64,000 nucleotides of DNA from Kryptolebias marmoratus (GCF_001649575.2 NC_051432.1:23013415-23077414); one strand, 5' to 3'; positions 20,245 through 33,737 are shown, counted from the stretch's first letter. Notes: generated from the sequence alone by a model not told the origin. Numbers and translations: made by a program.

Positions 20245-23050
20245 TCATCGAGCAGTGCTGCCGGACACGGAGCTGCTTCCTGAGCTGGAGCTACTGGAAC
20301 CTCGGTCTTCATAGATGGAGATCTCAATCTGGAGAACAGAGTTAAGAAGCGAGAATATGCTCTGAGGAAAAATGACTTGCACTTTTACATTTACCCTGAA
20401 ATGAGCAAGGATACAACACGCATTCCTCGTTCAATAGGGTCCGTGATGAGGAGGCCTCTGGGAGCGTAGATCTTCTCGTTCTGCTCCTGAATGTACTTGG
20501 CGATCTTCTTCAACACCTGACACACAGATCAGACAAACAAGGTGAGACGATGTGTGGGAGTCATGTCACAGTAAACTCACCTGAAGCTTGAAAACAGCTA
20601 AAGTCGAAGGTGAGCAGCCTGACCTTCTCGTAACGTGTCTCCATGCAGAGGAAGATGAGATATGCCGTGGCGCAGGCCAGGCAGCCCTCCAGGTACGACT
20701 GTCCGCCAATCTTCTCTGCCTCAGCGTAAAAGTTATTCAGCGTCTTCACGGTGTCCTCGAAGAGAGTACGCTCAATCTGGAGGACACAGAATCGCAAACA
20801 GAACACATCACAGTTCAACTGATCAGGTCAAGTAGATCTGTGAGTTGCACAGAACTACTCCCTCCATCCAAAGCCTTTCTGTTGTTATTCAATAAAGTTC
20901 TATTTACTGTTCATAAACAACACATACGTCTTTCAGGAAACAATCAATTTATGGTCTAAAATAGTTAAGATGTGACCTGATTTAGCGTTCCATGATCTTT
21001 GAATCTGCAAATCAATCCTTTCCTATCGTTCAATGGCTTTCCGAGAAGCTGTAGAAGCTCTCACACCAAAATAAAGAGACACATGCAAAGATCAATAATC
21101 CTGATGAGTTGGGAGATTGGAAGACAGGATTTCCAAAGCCTATGATGGATCAATCAACTGGAAATCAAAAGGTTTCTCAGCAGGCCCGATCTCAAAATTC
21201 AATATGACTGGTTCACATATAAAAAAGTGGAGATTGCTCAAGAAATGAACAATTTGATTTTCAATAAATCAATCACCAACATAGTCCTGTAAGACCTCCA
21301 TTAATGAACACGTTTCCATTGAATTTACAGTAACTGTATACATTTCAGAGCAAATTTCCTTTCAGGGAAAACAAAGTTGAGTTGAGTTGGAAACAAAAAC
21401 ACTGTAATCAGCTTGTAGTGCAGCTAATAATTTGCTCGATCACTCTAATGGTTTCCAGTCGGGTCACGCTGAAACTGGTTTAGGAGGGAAACTCAGACAT
21501 CCCGCTCCGCAGCGACACTCTCCAGCTCCTTCTGGAGGATCCAAGGCCAGAGAGGACACATAATCCATACAACAAAATCTTGGCCTGCTCCGGGGGACTC
21601 CTCCCAGTGGGACATGCCTGACAAACCTCCAAAGGGAGGCGCCCAGGAGGCATCCTAGTCAGATGTCCGAACCACCTCAGCTGACTCCTTTTAATGTGGA
21701 GGAGCAGCGACTCTACTACGAATTCCCCTGGATGACGGAGCTCCTCGCCTCATCTCTAAGGCTGAGCCTGGCCGCCCTACAGAGGAAGCCCATTCCAGGG
21801 TATTGTTCTGTCTGTAGAAATCCACACCTCATGACCAGCACATTGATTGTGTCGCCTTTCGACTAAACTCCTTCTTCACCACGACACACCGGACCAACAG
21901 CAAGAGAGCGAGGCCCCAATCCGTCAACCCAGACCTACCATCCCTCCTGAACAAGAAGAACTCCTCCGCCTGAGGCAAAGACCCGAAGGGAGCATTCCAC
22001 CTTTTTCTGGTTGAAGACAACGGCCTCAGATTTACAGTAATTTCATCTCAACTCAAAGCAGCACGAATGAGAAGACGAGAACAAAAGCAGGTCAGACAGA
22101 AAGCCCATTCCTTACCCTGCTCTCCAGCTCCGAGGGGAACTTGGTCTGAAACTTGCATGTCGTCCCATCGCTGTAGTCTCTCTGGATGAACACTTTGTTG
22201 GCAAGGGATGCACTGTGCCTCAGCTCCTGCAGGTTATGAAACTAAGGAGGAATAAAAAAAAAAAAAAAAAGAAGAATACCATAAGGTTTATTACAGTCTC
22301 TCTTTAACGAGCCTCCAGAGGAGACCTCGGTGCACTTGTGTGCAAACAGTGGCAGGTGTGGAGGTGTAGGGCGATCGATCACTCTGTGGCTCGGTGTCTC
22401 CTGGAGCAGAGCCCAGTCCTGGACATGCACAATCAGGATATTCCCTTTCTCAGAGTAGCTTTGCAGGAGGGGACATTTTACTACACCTCACAACAGATCA
22501 ATGATGGGGNGGGGGGGGGGGGGGGGGGGAGAGAGTTAGAAACATGATGAGGCGAGGAGATTAAAGGGACATCCGGGCATTGCGTTGTGACAGTCTCTGT
22601 CCATGGTGCTGAACGCCTGCCCTGCATGTTTGTGTTTGTCAAACTGTGGTCTGTCACCGGATTAACGAGGAAAAAAACTGATCTGCTTTCACCAAAACAG
22701 CTTATAGAGAGGAGGGGGTGGGGGTGGGCGGCTGCACGTTTATCTGACAAACTCCTGCCTCCATGTCACCCAGCTGACTCTTTTAAAAAAAAAACTCCCT
22801 GTTTACCTGTTTTTTATTCCTCTCGGTGCATAAAACTGATCGCAGAGCAGGTTTATGTTGATTAAAGCGACTGGTAATGTAGGTCGGCGCAGCTCGAAAC
22901 GACCTCGCTGACCGTTTTAACGCCTCATTTTTTTATTTTCATTTTATTTTATTCACCTATCGAGTCACGGGAAAACCCGACCACGGATTTAACCGAAACC
23001 CGAGCGTGAGGGAGGACCGACAGGACGGCCGGGCTTACCTCTGTCGCCAT
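20245..23050 (-). CDS. golga7b: Golgin subfamily A member 7B
   Basis: Five coding exons on the minus strand: 23050-23039 (MATE), 22241-22116, 20776-20624, 20516-20415, 20328-20245. All are phase 0 and give 158 aa. The protein reads [103 protein letters not shown] and a serine-rich tail. The Erf4-type fold and the conserved CLAC cysteines, palmitoylation candidates, are intact. GOLGA7B is a membrane-associated accessory subunit of DHHC palmitoyltransferases (DHHC5 in mammals). The MATE start and serine-rich end separate it from GOLGA7. Its position beside crtac1 agrees with the human order. Confidence 0.94.
21460..22025 (-). mobile_element. LINE reverse-transcriptase 3' fragment in a golga7b intron
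   Basis: The minus strand carries a decayed end of a non-LTR retrotransposon ORF. It is recognisable as [17 protein letters not shown] followed by a proline/arginine-rich CARP.GRSP-like stretch. The downstream 'ccaccttttt' and 'gaagacaacggcctcagatt' also match the widespread fish element, from memory. It lies between golga7b exons 2 and 3 on the same strand. The family name is not certain. Confidence 0.65.
22506..22529 (+). repeat. Poly-G tract with an ambiguous base
   Basis: A run of about 23 G contains one N at 22510. This is probably an uncertain homopolymer call, so the true length is unknown. Confidence 0.9.
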
Positions 23051-23166
23051 GTTGCCATCCGTGGACGTGGGGGAAGAATCCCTTCCTGAGCCGAAATCGC
23101 TTTAGTGGGACGAAGACAGCGAAGGGGGCGGGGTTAAACCACACAGGGGCGGGGCTTGAGAGAACC

Positions 23167-23568
23167 CCTCAGGCAAACTCAAGGCCCGCGGGCTAAATCC
23201 GGCCTTTGTTGGAATTGTATCTGACCCTAATTGTAGTATTTTAAATGTTTTAGGATAGACCTACTAACTTGTGACAGATCGAGACTCCCATTGGTTCTCA
23301 TTTTGCTTCAAAACTTACCACAATTAATGCAAATGTCTCACTCCAACTTTAAAGACAATGAGATTATTTTAAATTTCTCACTTGTCTGAGTTCGACACAA
23401 ACAGAGAAACTATTTACATGCAATCAGGACTGATTAAACCCTTTCAGCCAAGACAAATCAAAGTAAAGATATATTTTTGTTCATCAAACAGAGGTTGACC
23501 CTCAACTGGGACCAGGTTTTTCCATTTTGGCCTCCCACATGTTAGTTAACTGAGTTTGACACCCCTGG
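23167..23568. mobile_element. hAT-like nonautonomous element
   Basis: The left end (cctcaggcaaactcaaggcc) and right end (gagtttgacacccctgg at 23552-23568) are inverted versions of the CAGGGGTGTCAAACTC end common in fish hAT-type elements. The interior starts 'cccgcgggctaaatccggcc', also typical. No transposase frame is present. It lies upstream of golga7b. Confidence 0.6.
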
Positions 23569-26064
23569 TTTAAAATCATCATCACTGATTAGAGGTTAGA
23601 ATTGAAGGTCTTCATTATAACAAAAAACTGATCATAAATGGATGAACATCTGAGAACGAGGCTGTTTATATCTTTGTTTAATTGGCCATAATAATGTTTG
23701 AACACTTTAACCAGCAATAGTTGGGGTCACAAAGTCTCTGTTGTTATTTTGTGGGTTAGAAGCTGAAAAGTTTGTGAACTTATGGTTTAAATGATAGTTT
23801 TGACTCTTTTATAATTGAAAACATTTATAGTATGACTTAATTAAGCTGCCCGACTAACAACATAAACAATACTACTCTACTGAATTCACACAAACATGGG
23901 TAAAGAGGAGCTGAATAATAACTTTTTTCAGTCCATACAAAAGTTAAAATGAAATTATCCAATCCAGTCGTCCTTTCATTTTGCAAAGCGGTCTAAAATC
24001 TTGTTTGTAGACTAACTTTTAAAGGAACTCATTAAATTAAACAAAAAGGTTGTCCTGACCAACGCCAAATGCTGCATTTTGAAAGAGTTCGTTCCAGTAG
24101 TTTTCCAGATATAATGATATGAATTTCAGAAATGCAGGTCCACAATCAATGTAAACAAAGCTTGAGTCATGTATTTTCAAATATGCCAGAACCGAACAAG
24201 CGTAGAATCTTGGAAGAGACATTTAGGTGGAAACATAGAAGCAAATCTGCTGCTAAACAGGGAAGAAAACAAAAGATCGAGTAAAGACAACCGACTTTGG
24301 CTGTTTCCAGAGGTAAACAAACAGATGCTAGTTCGAATCTGGTCACCAGTTTGCTTACATTTTTTTATTTTAAGAACACATTGATAATCGGAATAAATTC
24401 CTTACTTTATGAATTCTTGAACATCTCAGTGGCCTCTGTGTTATGAAGCCTACTTTAGATTTTAATCAGTAATTTTACCCCTTAAAAAATAAAAGCTGTC
24501 AAAGTTCACTGATCTTAAATCTTAAGTCACTAACATACTGTCAGGAAACAACTACTTTGAAAAACAGAATAATAAAGTTTAATCTCATTGCTATGAAATG
24601 GCTGAAATGGTAATAAAACTTTTACATCAAGGAAAGGTCGATACATTTGTTTTTAAAATTCTGCGTCCAAAAAAAGAAACCCCTTCCCCTGCTCACTTTT
24701 AATAAATGAAATTTTCACAAAGTTTATTTCAATAACGGGATAATTTAACCTTTAAAATAGGGCCCAATGTATACACAATCATTAAGTTAAATAACAAACA
24801 GCACTTTCTGGAGTTTTAAATTAAATATATATATTAGATATAGAACAATTAGAAGAGATTACAGTAACAGTAACAGTGTAATATTACCATAAAAGCAAAG
24901 CGAACAGTTACAATCATCTGTGTCTGATTCAAAATCTAAAATCAACTTCGCCATCGAGTCCACTTCCTGGGTTTTGATGCCTCAAAATTGGTTCTTCTAG
25001 TCAAGTCCCGCTTGCAAGAGAGAGTGAGGCCTCTGTGAATTACACGTCATTTCGTTTCTTGAGCCTTTCAAACGGCTTTAATCCAGTTAGGAAAACTTTC
25101 ATCCAGTTAGAAGAGACACTTCAGAGAAACGGCTATTGTCCCCCCACACAGAAAAAAAAACATTAGAAATGGAAGGAGGCAACAATTAAAATATTAGATA
25201 AATTTTACAAATGCTTTAGTCCTGGCCCCTCAGAGTCAAAAATGTCATGTGATTCACAATAAGTTGTGCTTTTTTTTGCTTGAAGTCATTAAATTTCTTA
25301 CTTTCTAACTTGTGAGCTTCTTCAGCTAGAAAGCAAAACTCAGCAGTTATAGCCAGTATTCCTTTATCAAGATCACTTCTAAAAATTAAAAAACAGCATT
25401 TCCCCCCCCAACAGGATTTCTTGTAGAATAGTAAATATAGGTTTACTCAGCTAATAAAGGCCAGAGTAACCTACAACTGCTCACATGACACTCAAAGTCG
25501 AGATGTGTTGAACACGAAGGCCTGTGCAGTCACTGCTTTTGCTTGCGTAGCCGAATGAAGGCCATCATAATCGTTTTGTTTGGTGTATGCTTGTACTTCT
25601 TCACCGTCTAGCTAAAAATAGCTCACATTTGCAGGACAACCTTCATTTTGTCCCTACAGTACGAGCTATCTGCTCCAGAGGGCAGGTAAGGTAAAGCAGG
25701 TAAAAGCAAAAACACTGACATCCACCAGCTGAGTCCTGGCCTCTGCTGTGCAGGATTTTTACTTCTCTCCGCTCAGGTAAAGGAAAGAAAGTGGGTCCTT
25801 TATTTCTGGAGCCATAATGCTCTATTAAGCCTCGAAGACTCGTAAGGTCCAATCCATCACTGACTGTTCATAGGAGGAAATATCTCAACACGTTACAGCA
25901 CAAATCCCATAAACAACATGAGACGCTACGAAGAGATGCAGCTGCTAAAGGCAGGGAGGTCTTGGAATTCCACATAAAAGAGATATCATTAAAATGTATG
26001 GGCCTTTATGTGAAAACTGAGGTCTGTAGGTTTGGGTTTCAGTGAAGGGTACTAATAGGCCATC
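23569..26064. other. Intergenic; right part probably zfyve27 3' UTR
   Basis: No gene was recognised. SFRP5, which sits in this interval in human from memory, was not found. The last kilobase before 26065 may be zfyve27 3' UTR on the minus strand. Confidence 0.4.
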
Positions 26065-29000
26065 TCACTGCAACTTGGTGAGGGAGGAGTTACAGGCAGC
26101 ACACACAAACACGGTCTCTCTCTGCGCCTCTGGAGCTGAGGAGGAAACAACAAATCACAAAAATGATGAGGAAAATGAACAGTAAGTAGATTTGATAATG
26201 CTCACAAGCAAGAGTTTTTTCCGTGGAAACAAACAGGTTTCATGGGAACATAAAGGTAGTGTTTCACTGGGATGAAAGACTAGCTGGGGAATTAGAATTG
26301 CAGAAAAACAGGATGATTTGGATTTGCAGTCTCACTGAATTCTGAGTGTTTGCGATCAAGCGACCAGTGATCCATGTAGCCACGTTCTGCGCAAATAAAA
26401 ACACTTTGCTGTGGCATATTTTCACCATAATTGATACAATAAAACAAGTTAAGATGATCTGTGTTGTTATTATGCATTTGTTTAATGGGGTTATAAACAA
26501 AGTTTGTATTCAATAGATTTGTATTAGATGGAGTCACAAGCCTTTGTCACAAACAAGTGTTTGTTTGAAGACAAAAAGTTAAGGAACCACTGATTAACTC
26601 TGACGAAGAACACTTCTGAAATGAGGACAGGCAGATCTGGAGCAGTTTTTTAATCATTAAAATTAATTAACGGTGTGGTTTTTACACCTGAACATTCAGA
26701 GCCTCTAATGTTTTCTGTCAGAGGACCGCTCTCATGCTCTAGTTGTCCTGAGACTCTGCAACTACTTGGAGAGCAATCATTCTGAACTTGTTCAAATTTC
26801 AAGCGACAAGACTGCGAGCCTCTTGGGCTCAACACTCGCAAATACGGAGACATTTTGGAGACTCCCTCTTGAATGCTGTTCGACAAACAGCTGCCAACAG
26901 TCGCAGCCCGGTGAGATACTACCTTAAGTGTTTCCAACACTGATGTGCTTCACAGATCTTTAAAGACTCTTGTTCCAACTCACCCGTTGCCCCCATGTAA
27001 GATCTCAACACCTTGAAGGAACAGCATCGAGAACAGAAACTGTTGCCACAGTTACTGCAGTTCCTCTGCAACACAAGTGACATCAGCTTCAAGTTAGTAT
27101 CGATGAATAAATATTATTATATTTATATATTACATAAAACCTAAATATTCTGGTCACAAGCTTTCAGCCTCACCCTCTTCTTCAGAACTGAGAAAACGGT
27201 GTTGCAGCTGGAACAGTTGCCTTTAGTGACAGACAGAAGGACAAAGTGATGAGAAGATGATGCAAGACTTAGAAAATAACTGCTTTTTTTGGCTGAGGTC
27301 AGAAAGGATGGAGGAAATAAGTGGATGAGTCGGCGCAGACTGACCAGTGCTGGCAGCAGGATAGCGTTTGCGCAGCTTCTCCGTCAGTTTGGACACCTTG
27401 CTGCGTATTGGTTCGTTGCGACTCAACAGGCCGTTATCGGAGATGGTGTCATATTCTGGAGCTCCGAGAGGTCCGTCGTCATCCTCCTGAGGGAGAGTGA
27501 GGAAGAAGAGGAACAGACCACAAGAAGTGATTCAGGAAATCTGAGATGGCTTTTGATGTCTGAAACCCAGGAAGGAAAGTAATCCAAACCCTGACATCGC
27601 TGGATGAAATTTAGCAAAGGCAAGAAAGAGTAAAAATACTAAACAGACATCTGATAAACAGATGGTACTAAAACTACTAAGGCAATATTCAAAGTGGATA
27701 ATCCATGCATTTACCTAACAAATGCACTCAGTACATGCATGCAGCAGGCCTTAAATGATCTACCAAGCAAAAGGCCAGTAAACCAGTAAGAGAATCAACT
27801 ATTTTGCATCAATATCTTCATAGAATAAAGAAATTCTGCTGTTTGTCTTTTAACAGGAGCAAGAAAACAGGGACACACAGCACCAGTGTTGCCTTCACTC
27901 AGCTCACTTTCCCTTTGTTACAGGATCGATTCGAAGATTTTATTATCTTTTTTATAGGTTCCTAATGATGTGGCCCAATTTTATTTACAAGCTCTTTTAC
28001 ATCATACTTCATCTTGAACACTAGAGTAGAGGCATGTTTTGACATGTAAATGCTTTACTGTGAACCAAATCATTTATACACATGCTGTTATTAAAAAAAA
28101 AAAAAGAACTTCTCAGCAAACCTTCCATAGCATGCTTTCCATTTAAAAAATCCTTACGGGAACATTTCAGTCAAACAAACAGGGGAGAAAAGCTGATTAG
28201 CATAACGTGGTTCATGGATGGATGGGATCCACTTACCAACAGAAGTAAAGGCGTTTCCTTACCAGGAAACAGAACATAACAACATTACACACCAGGGACA
28301 CTTGGGATGAACAACCATGAAAATACTCATGAACATGCTTCAAAAAGCAAGCCAACAACTGCACGACAAGGTCACGTCACAAAACTTACAACACAAAAAA
28401 GTACCGTGTCAGAACGTTTCTTGCCTTCAGTAAACAAGCAGGAGAAACTCACCTGCAGTGAAACTGAGTTTTCCTGAGTTTAAAGGACAGCAAAATGAAA
28501 AAAGGGGGAAAAAGAAGTATGTAACCTGCATGAATATTTTATTTTTCTGTATATTTGACACCAACAGGGAACCAGAGCTTGTTTTATTTGTTTTATTGTG
28601 ATAACACTGGCCTGCCTCCTGTTCAGACAGATGTCCACACAGCCTGTCCTAAACCATGTCAAACACAAACATGATTCATTTTTATCTTTCATTTAAGCTC
28701 CTACACACCCACAGGCAGGACTCACAGTCACATGGACAGAGATGTTCCATTTCAGGAATAATCTCTTCACAACACACAATGAATAGAAAGGAAAAAGATA
28801 TATACAGCAGGGTCCTGAGAAGCATGAAGCCTTGTCATGTAGCAGACTTTGTACAGGCTTCTGTCACATATATTGCTGTTCTGATTCTATGGATTTCTTT
28901 CAAAACTATTTCATTCTGTACCAACTGAAGACAAAATATGAAAACAAGTCGTTCGAGACACATTCATTTGTTTTGGTAATACAAGACTAAGGGAAAACAG

Positions 29001-31024
29001 ATTATGGGACACAAAACAGAAAAGTGTTTTAAGTTTAAATTTACCTCAATCGCGTCCTTAAATTCATCATCTGGCTCCGCCTCCTCGGCTTCCTCCACAC
29101 TCCCAGGAGAGAGGTCCTGTTACCAAACACACAAACATAAAGTCAGACGTAAACGCTGTCACCCAGACAGCTGCTGGTCCCACAATCAGCACCCTGGACA
29201 GCACTCGTAAAATGATGAACAAATAAACTAAAACCAGGGCGAAAAATTATACCTAACAGTGAAGCTTCCTGTTCACTTTTGCCTTATAGTCAGACTAATC
29301 TGAGCCCCATTTCATCCTTATGATGGGAATAAAATCCTAAAAGAGGAAGTGGTTTCCCGGATAAAAGCAAAACTGCGTTACATACTTTGAGAATTGGGAT
29401 AAACAGAAAAAGAAGCTTACAGCTGGGAGTGGGTTTAATGTGAACCATAACAGCTGAATTTTAAAATATCCCTGCTGACTTCTTCATGTCATCGTGTTTA
29501 TTTATCTTACCTCCAAGCTAGTGGGAGTGGGGGTCCTGTCCAGCATGTTGCCTTGTTCCTGGTCTTCACAGCCCCCCTCTGAGGGCTGCGTCTGACCCAT
29601 GTGAAACAGCTTCCTCAGGTCCAATAAAACTGGAACAGCAACGTAAAACAAAACGTAAGCTCAAAAAAAAAAAAAAACAATTTATATAAATGTTTTTTTT
29701 TTACTTTGTTTGAATGAGCAGACCTCTGTAGAAGTCTCTGTTCCACAGGAAGATGATGCTGTTGAGTCCAGCGAGGACCCAGCCCAAAGGGACGACATAA
29801 AGCAGACACACCACTATTAACATCGCCCCATAGAACCTGAAGAACAAACAACAGAAATATCACAATATGGGTGTGTGTTTGGGCACGATATTCTCACTAG
29901 TCTAACATTTATTGAGGTAAAATGTGCATCACATTAACTGCTTTAAAGCCAACATTTTTCTGAGGATCAAACTGTTAAACACAAAGCTACTTAACTACAT
30001 GAAACGCAGACGTTTGTGTATATGAGCAAACACACAGACCTTGATGACTTTGTGTGATTATCCCAGTATAGGACACTGTAAAAGGCTTCTGCTGAGTGAC
30101 AAGCAGAAGACAGCATTTCATCTAGATGCTTCAACCTGGTGAGGACAAAAAAAAACAGAAAACAGTCACGTACACACAGGGATACACACAAGCCACAATT
30201 TGTGAAAAGTTCAGAAGCTAAACATTTACTATGCACAAACACCCAGACACAAGGGTGGTGTGCAGACAGCTTGCACACAGAGTACATTTTAGCTGAAAGT
30301 ACCACAAAAATTAGCTGCAAACCTGCAGCTTGTATCTTACAGGTCTTTGACTTCCAGCATGGCCTCCTGCTTGGTGAGATGAACATCCTGCAGGTCTCGG
30401 CGGTGCACAGCGTGATAGTGCCTCTTCTGGAGCTCAGCTTCAGAAGCTCTGCCCCCACACCTGTCCTGCAGGTAGCCGAGGGCAGCTGGCGTCGACACCG
30501 CAACCACACTCACTGTGAACCAGCCAACTGACACCAGAAAGCCAGGCAGAACAACAGCTTAATGAATTATTAAAACGCACTCTGGAACATCACGATACAG
30601 CTGGATGAGTCATCGTACCTTCAGTAACTGTGCAAAAGAAGATGTTTAGGAATATACAAACAAGCAGGGAGCACAGTGGCATCTTCCATCTGTGTGATTA
30701 AAAAAAACAAACAACAATGAATATTTCAAGTAAAACTTGGTTTCTGACATTTTCTACCGGAGTTCAAACAAACACACCCGATACACACCCGAGTAAGAAA
30801 CGAATGACCTCCACTGCATCTACAGCCGGTTCTAGATACAGAGCCATTCTCTTGTAGGACACAACCATGTTCAGGAGGTCAAAGTTCGGAGCGCAGCGAG
30901 GACTTCCCAACTCTGAGGCGTCCTGAGATCCGGGGGTGTCCTTAGATAACGTGTGCACCAGCTCCCCCCGTTCCCCTGAACCCTGCGAGGGGTCTTGGAA
31001 CGCTCCGGTGCTGTGAGTTGTCAT
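26065..31024 (-). CDS. zfyve27: Protrudin (zinc finger FYVE domain-containing protein 27)
   Basis: Twelve coding exons on the minus strand: 31024-30789, 30689-30619, 30527-30341, 30135-30040, 29836-29724, 29629-29511, 29116-29045, 28473-28453 (microexon), 27486-27345, 27220-27174, 27065-26984, 26135-26065. Phases agree: 418 aa, or 411 without the microexon. Seen in order: a Rab11-binding region (NFDLLNMVVSYKRMALYLEP), three hydrophobic stretches (LCSLLVCIFLNIFFCTV, WFTVSVVAVSTPAALGYL and a hairpin starting FYGAMLIVVCLLYVVPLGWV), an acidic FFAT motif (DEFKDAIE), a SKLTEKLRKRYP coiled coil and a FYVE zinc finger (GNCSSCNTVFSVL, RRNCSNCGNSFCSRCC, CAACNSSL). Protrudin is an ER protein that binds VAP, Rab11/Rab7 and phosphoinositides and drives endosome transport and neurite growth. 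A noncoding 5' exon ends at 32992. Confidence 0.95.
26740..26945 (-). repeat. Partial copy of the inverted-end repeat seen at 645-1380
   Basis: On the minus strand it starts gtatctcaccgggctgcgac and continues 'cattcaagagggagtctcc' and 'ttgaaatttgaacaagttca', collinear with 681-835. It lies in the last zfyve27 intron. Confidence 0.65.
28453..28473 (-). CDS. zfyve27: Seven-residue protrudin microexon
   Basis: A 21-nt phase-0 exon encodes ENSVSLQ between the FFAT exon (ending FKDAIE) and the next exon (starting EDDDG). It has a consensus donor (CTGCAG|gtgag) and an acceptor tttaaactcag. A TGC lies in the upstream pyrimidine tract (ttttgctgtccttt), as in SRRM4-dependent neural microexons. The human gene has a 7-residue neural insert at the same place, so this is probably the orthologous cassette. 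Confidence 0.75.
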
Positions 31025-31344
31025 CTCTGTGCAGAGAGGGGAACATTTAAAATTAAAAGGTGAAACAAGGGCAAAAAAGAAAAGAGCTGCAAATGTCACA
31101 CCCACTGTGGGCAGGGTGAATCTGAATCATTTCCTTTTGTTTGTCGGTAAGAGTTTAAAACGTTGAACCAGTGAGGGCTGCTCAAGCAGTTCAGTGTGCT
31201 TTAATCCAGTGCCGTGTGCAGACCCCATCTAATGTGTCAAATGCTGAATCACTCTCTAAAGAAGCGTGTGAGGAGTTAAAATGAACAACGATAAGCTCAC
31301 AACATTATCTGGTAAAGGGTCTAAATCAGAACAGCATATTGATC

Positions 31345-32490
31345 ATCAAGCATTCAAGGGGCAGGAAATTTCCAGAAACTTTCCATGGTAAACTAAGCTG
31401 GGGAATTTGGAAATATTCTAAACTTTCCATTGGAATTATTGGAAATTATGAGAATTAACTATTTTCTTCTTTCGGCTGTTCCCTTTTCAGGTGTCTCCAC
31501 AGTGAGTCATCCTCCTCCATCTAACTCTGTCTTCTGCGTCCTTTGTCCTCACTCCAACTCCTCTCTAACTGCGTCCATACATCTCATTTTTGTCTCTAAC
31601 ATCCTTCTAGCAATATACCCACTATCCCTCTTCTGCACATATCCAAACCATCTCAGTCTGGCCTCTCTAACTTTATCTCCCAGTCCTTCAACCTGTGCTG
31701 TCCCTCTGATGACCTCATTCCTAATCCTGTCCATTCTCGTCCTTCCCAAGGAGAACCTCAACATCTTCAGCTCTGACACTTCCTGTTCTGTCTCCTGTCT
31801 TTTTGTCTTCAAAACATCCAACATGGCTGTTTTCACCACTGTCTGTAATCCTTTCCTTTGACCTTTGCTGCCACCCTTTTGTCACAAATAACTCCTGAAA
31901 CTTTTCTCCATCCACTCCATCCTGCCTGGACTCTCTTCTTCTCCTCTTTACCACACTCCCTGTTTTCCTTTGTGGCTGCTCCTCATCACAGGCAGATAAA
32001 AAATTTGACCCAAAGTTTATGAAAAAAAACAAACAAATTTAGCAACCTCATGTGCGTGTGATGACGTCACTGTGTCACAACCACACGACTTTTAGAGAAC
32101 TGGTTTTAAACATTTTTAAGGTTCTTGTTTTTTATGTGATGTTGAAATCCTTTTGTAAATTCATACAACTCTGAACAAAAATATTTGTTTTTTGTGACTG
32201 TTGCATTTCGCAATAAAACTATTTACAACTCCAATTATAACCATTACATGTTAGAATGTCCATTTGTCCCCATGTGTCCAGGTGACACAGTTTATTTTGT
32301 GTTTTAGGTGTTGTAGCTCTCGTATCATGGTTCAGTGATGAAGTCTGGTTGTTTTAGGCAAGATTATGCTAAAATACAGTTTCCTCAACAATATCTAAAA
32401 TCCCTGTTAGATCCATGTTTATTCCCATAAATTCCCATTAATTCCCATGGAAAATTTCCAACTTTAAACATTCCCAGAATCTGACAACCC
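31345..32490. mobile_element. hAT-like element interrupted by a LINE insertion
   Basis: The left part (31345-31465) and right part (32395-32490) carry inverted versions of a 'ggaaactttccatgg...' end: left aaactttccatgg, right cccatggaaaatttccaact followed by ctgacaaccct. Between them is a minus-strand LINE fragment. It lies in the first intron of zfyve27. Ends are approximate. Confidence 0.5.
31466..31990 (-). mobile_element. Non-LTR retrotransposon 3' fragment, second copy
   Basis: On the minus strand the frame reads VSELKMLRFSLGRTRMDRIR, ARLRWFGYVQKRDSGYIARR, then degenerates. The 3' tail is the reverse complement of cttctttcggctgttccctt, matching the tail of the copy at 4100-4447. It is truncated at the 5' end. 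Confidence 0.8.
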
Positions 32491-32991
32491 TAAATATATG
32501 TTACCAAAATAAATAATGTCTAACTTGCAAGATTAAGTTGTTTTCATAGTTTCTCATGTGAATCTGCAAAAATATTGAACTTTCTCATCTACAGTATGGA
32601 AGGAAATATGATCTCGCAAGAAGATCTGTCAGAATCAGATAATATATTAAAAATTTGGGACAAAATGATTACTAAATACATCAGCTTTCTTGAACACAAA
32701 ATATGAATGTATTGAATTTGTTTGGGGTTGATTTGTTGTATAATATTCCTTCTACTGTTTCTATTGTGTGCCTTTTTTTTTGTAGACCAGCTGCTCTGCT
32801 TTCCAACAAGAATATTTTTATCTGAGGCAACAATCTACATAACCTCACAGTAAAGTAAAAACATGAACAACCTCAGAAAAATAAACGCAGCATTTCATAT
32901 AAATGGTGCTTTTCGCTGCTCTGGCCTGAGATGTGTCAAACATTAAACTAAACTAAAATAATCAGCCGGATGTGAAGGATAAATGCCTTAC

Positions 32992-33140
32992 CCTGGGGTG
33001 ACGTGAGTCCAACAACAGTAAACTCCTAGCAACGGCGGAGGCACCGAGAGGAGCTCAGGCGAAACTAGCGAGTCCCGCCGACATCATGAGACCGGAGGAA
33101 GGACGAGCCTCCGAACTCAACCCGCTCGGTCAACATGGCG
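32992..33140 (-). promoter_or_regulatory. zfyve27: zfyve27 noncoding first exon and promoter region
   Basis: A donor CAGG|gtaag (exon edge 32992) is the natural partner of the acceptor at 31027-31028. The DNA just upstream on the minus strand is richer in CpG than its surroundings. The start site is not defined. Confidence 0.45.
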
Positions 33141-33413
33141 GCAAACCGCCTGCCAGCGGGTCCAGAAACCTGTCCAAGCAACTCCGGTGGTATAAAAATA
33201 AAGAAAAAACTAAAATAACAATAATCGGACAGGCAACCGCGGAACACAACAGATGCTCTGTTTCGTTTCTGGACGCTGCTAGCTTCGTTAGCTCCGTTGT
33301 TGTTCAGAGATCGTCCACTTCCTGTTTAATCCAGGACGATTAATTGATACCGGAAAAAAGGAGGAAGCGACCGGAAGTAATCGATCACAGAGCAGAATGA
33401 TCGATGGTCGCAC

Positions 33414-33524
<111 letters not shown>

Positions 33525-33737
33525 ATAGAGCTATTTGAAAATATGCTAGTGTACATATATTACCAAAAAAATAAGAAAAAACAATATTACTAAATGAAAA
33601 TAATAATAAATTGTTATAGCCATTTTTTGTTTCTCGACATGACAGTACTTACCCATATTACAACTGCTCAAAACTTATATAATATTTTTGGTTACCTCAG
33701 CCAAACAAAAAGCATGAATAAAACTGGCTTTCCTTGA

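Noticed and set aside
31430..31861. 143-codon plus-strand open frame
   Set aside because: Antisense to the second LINE fragment.
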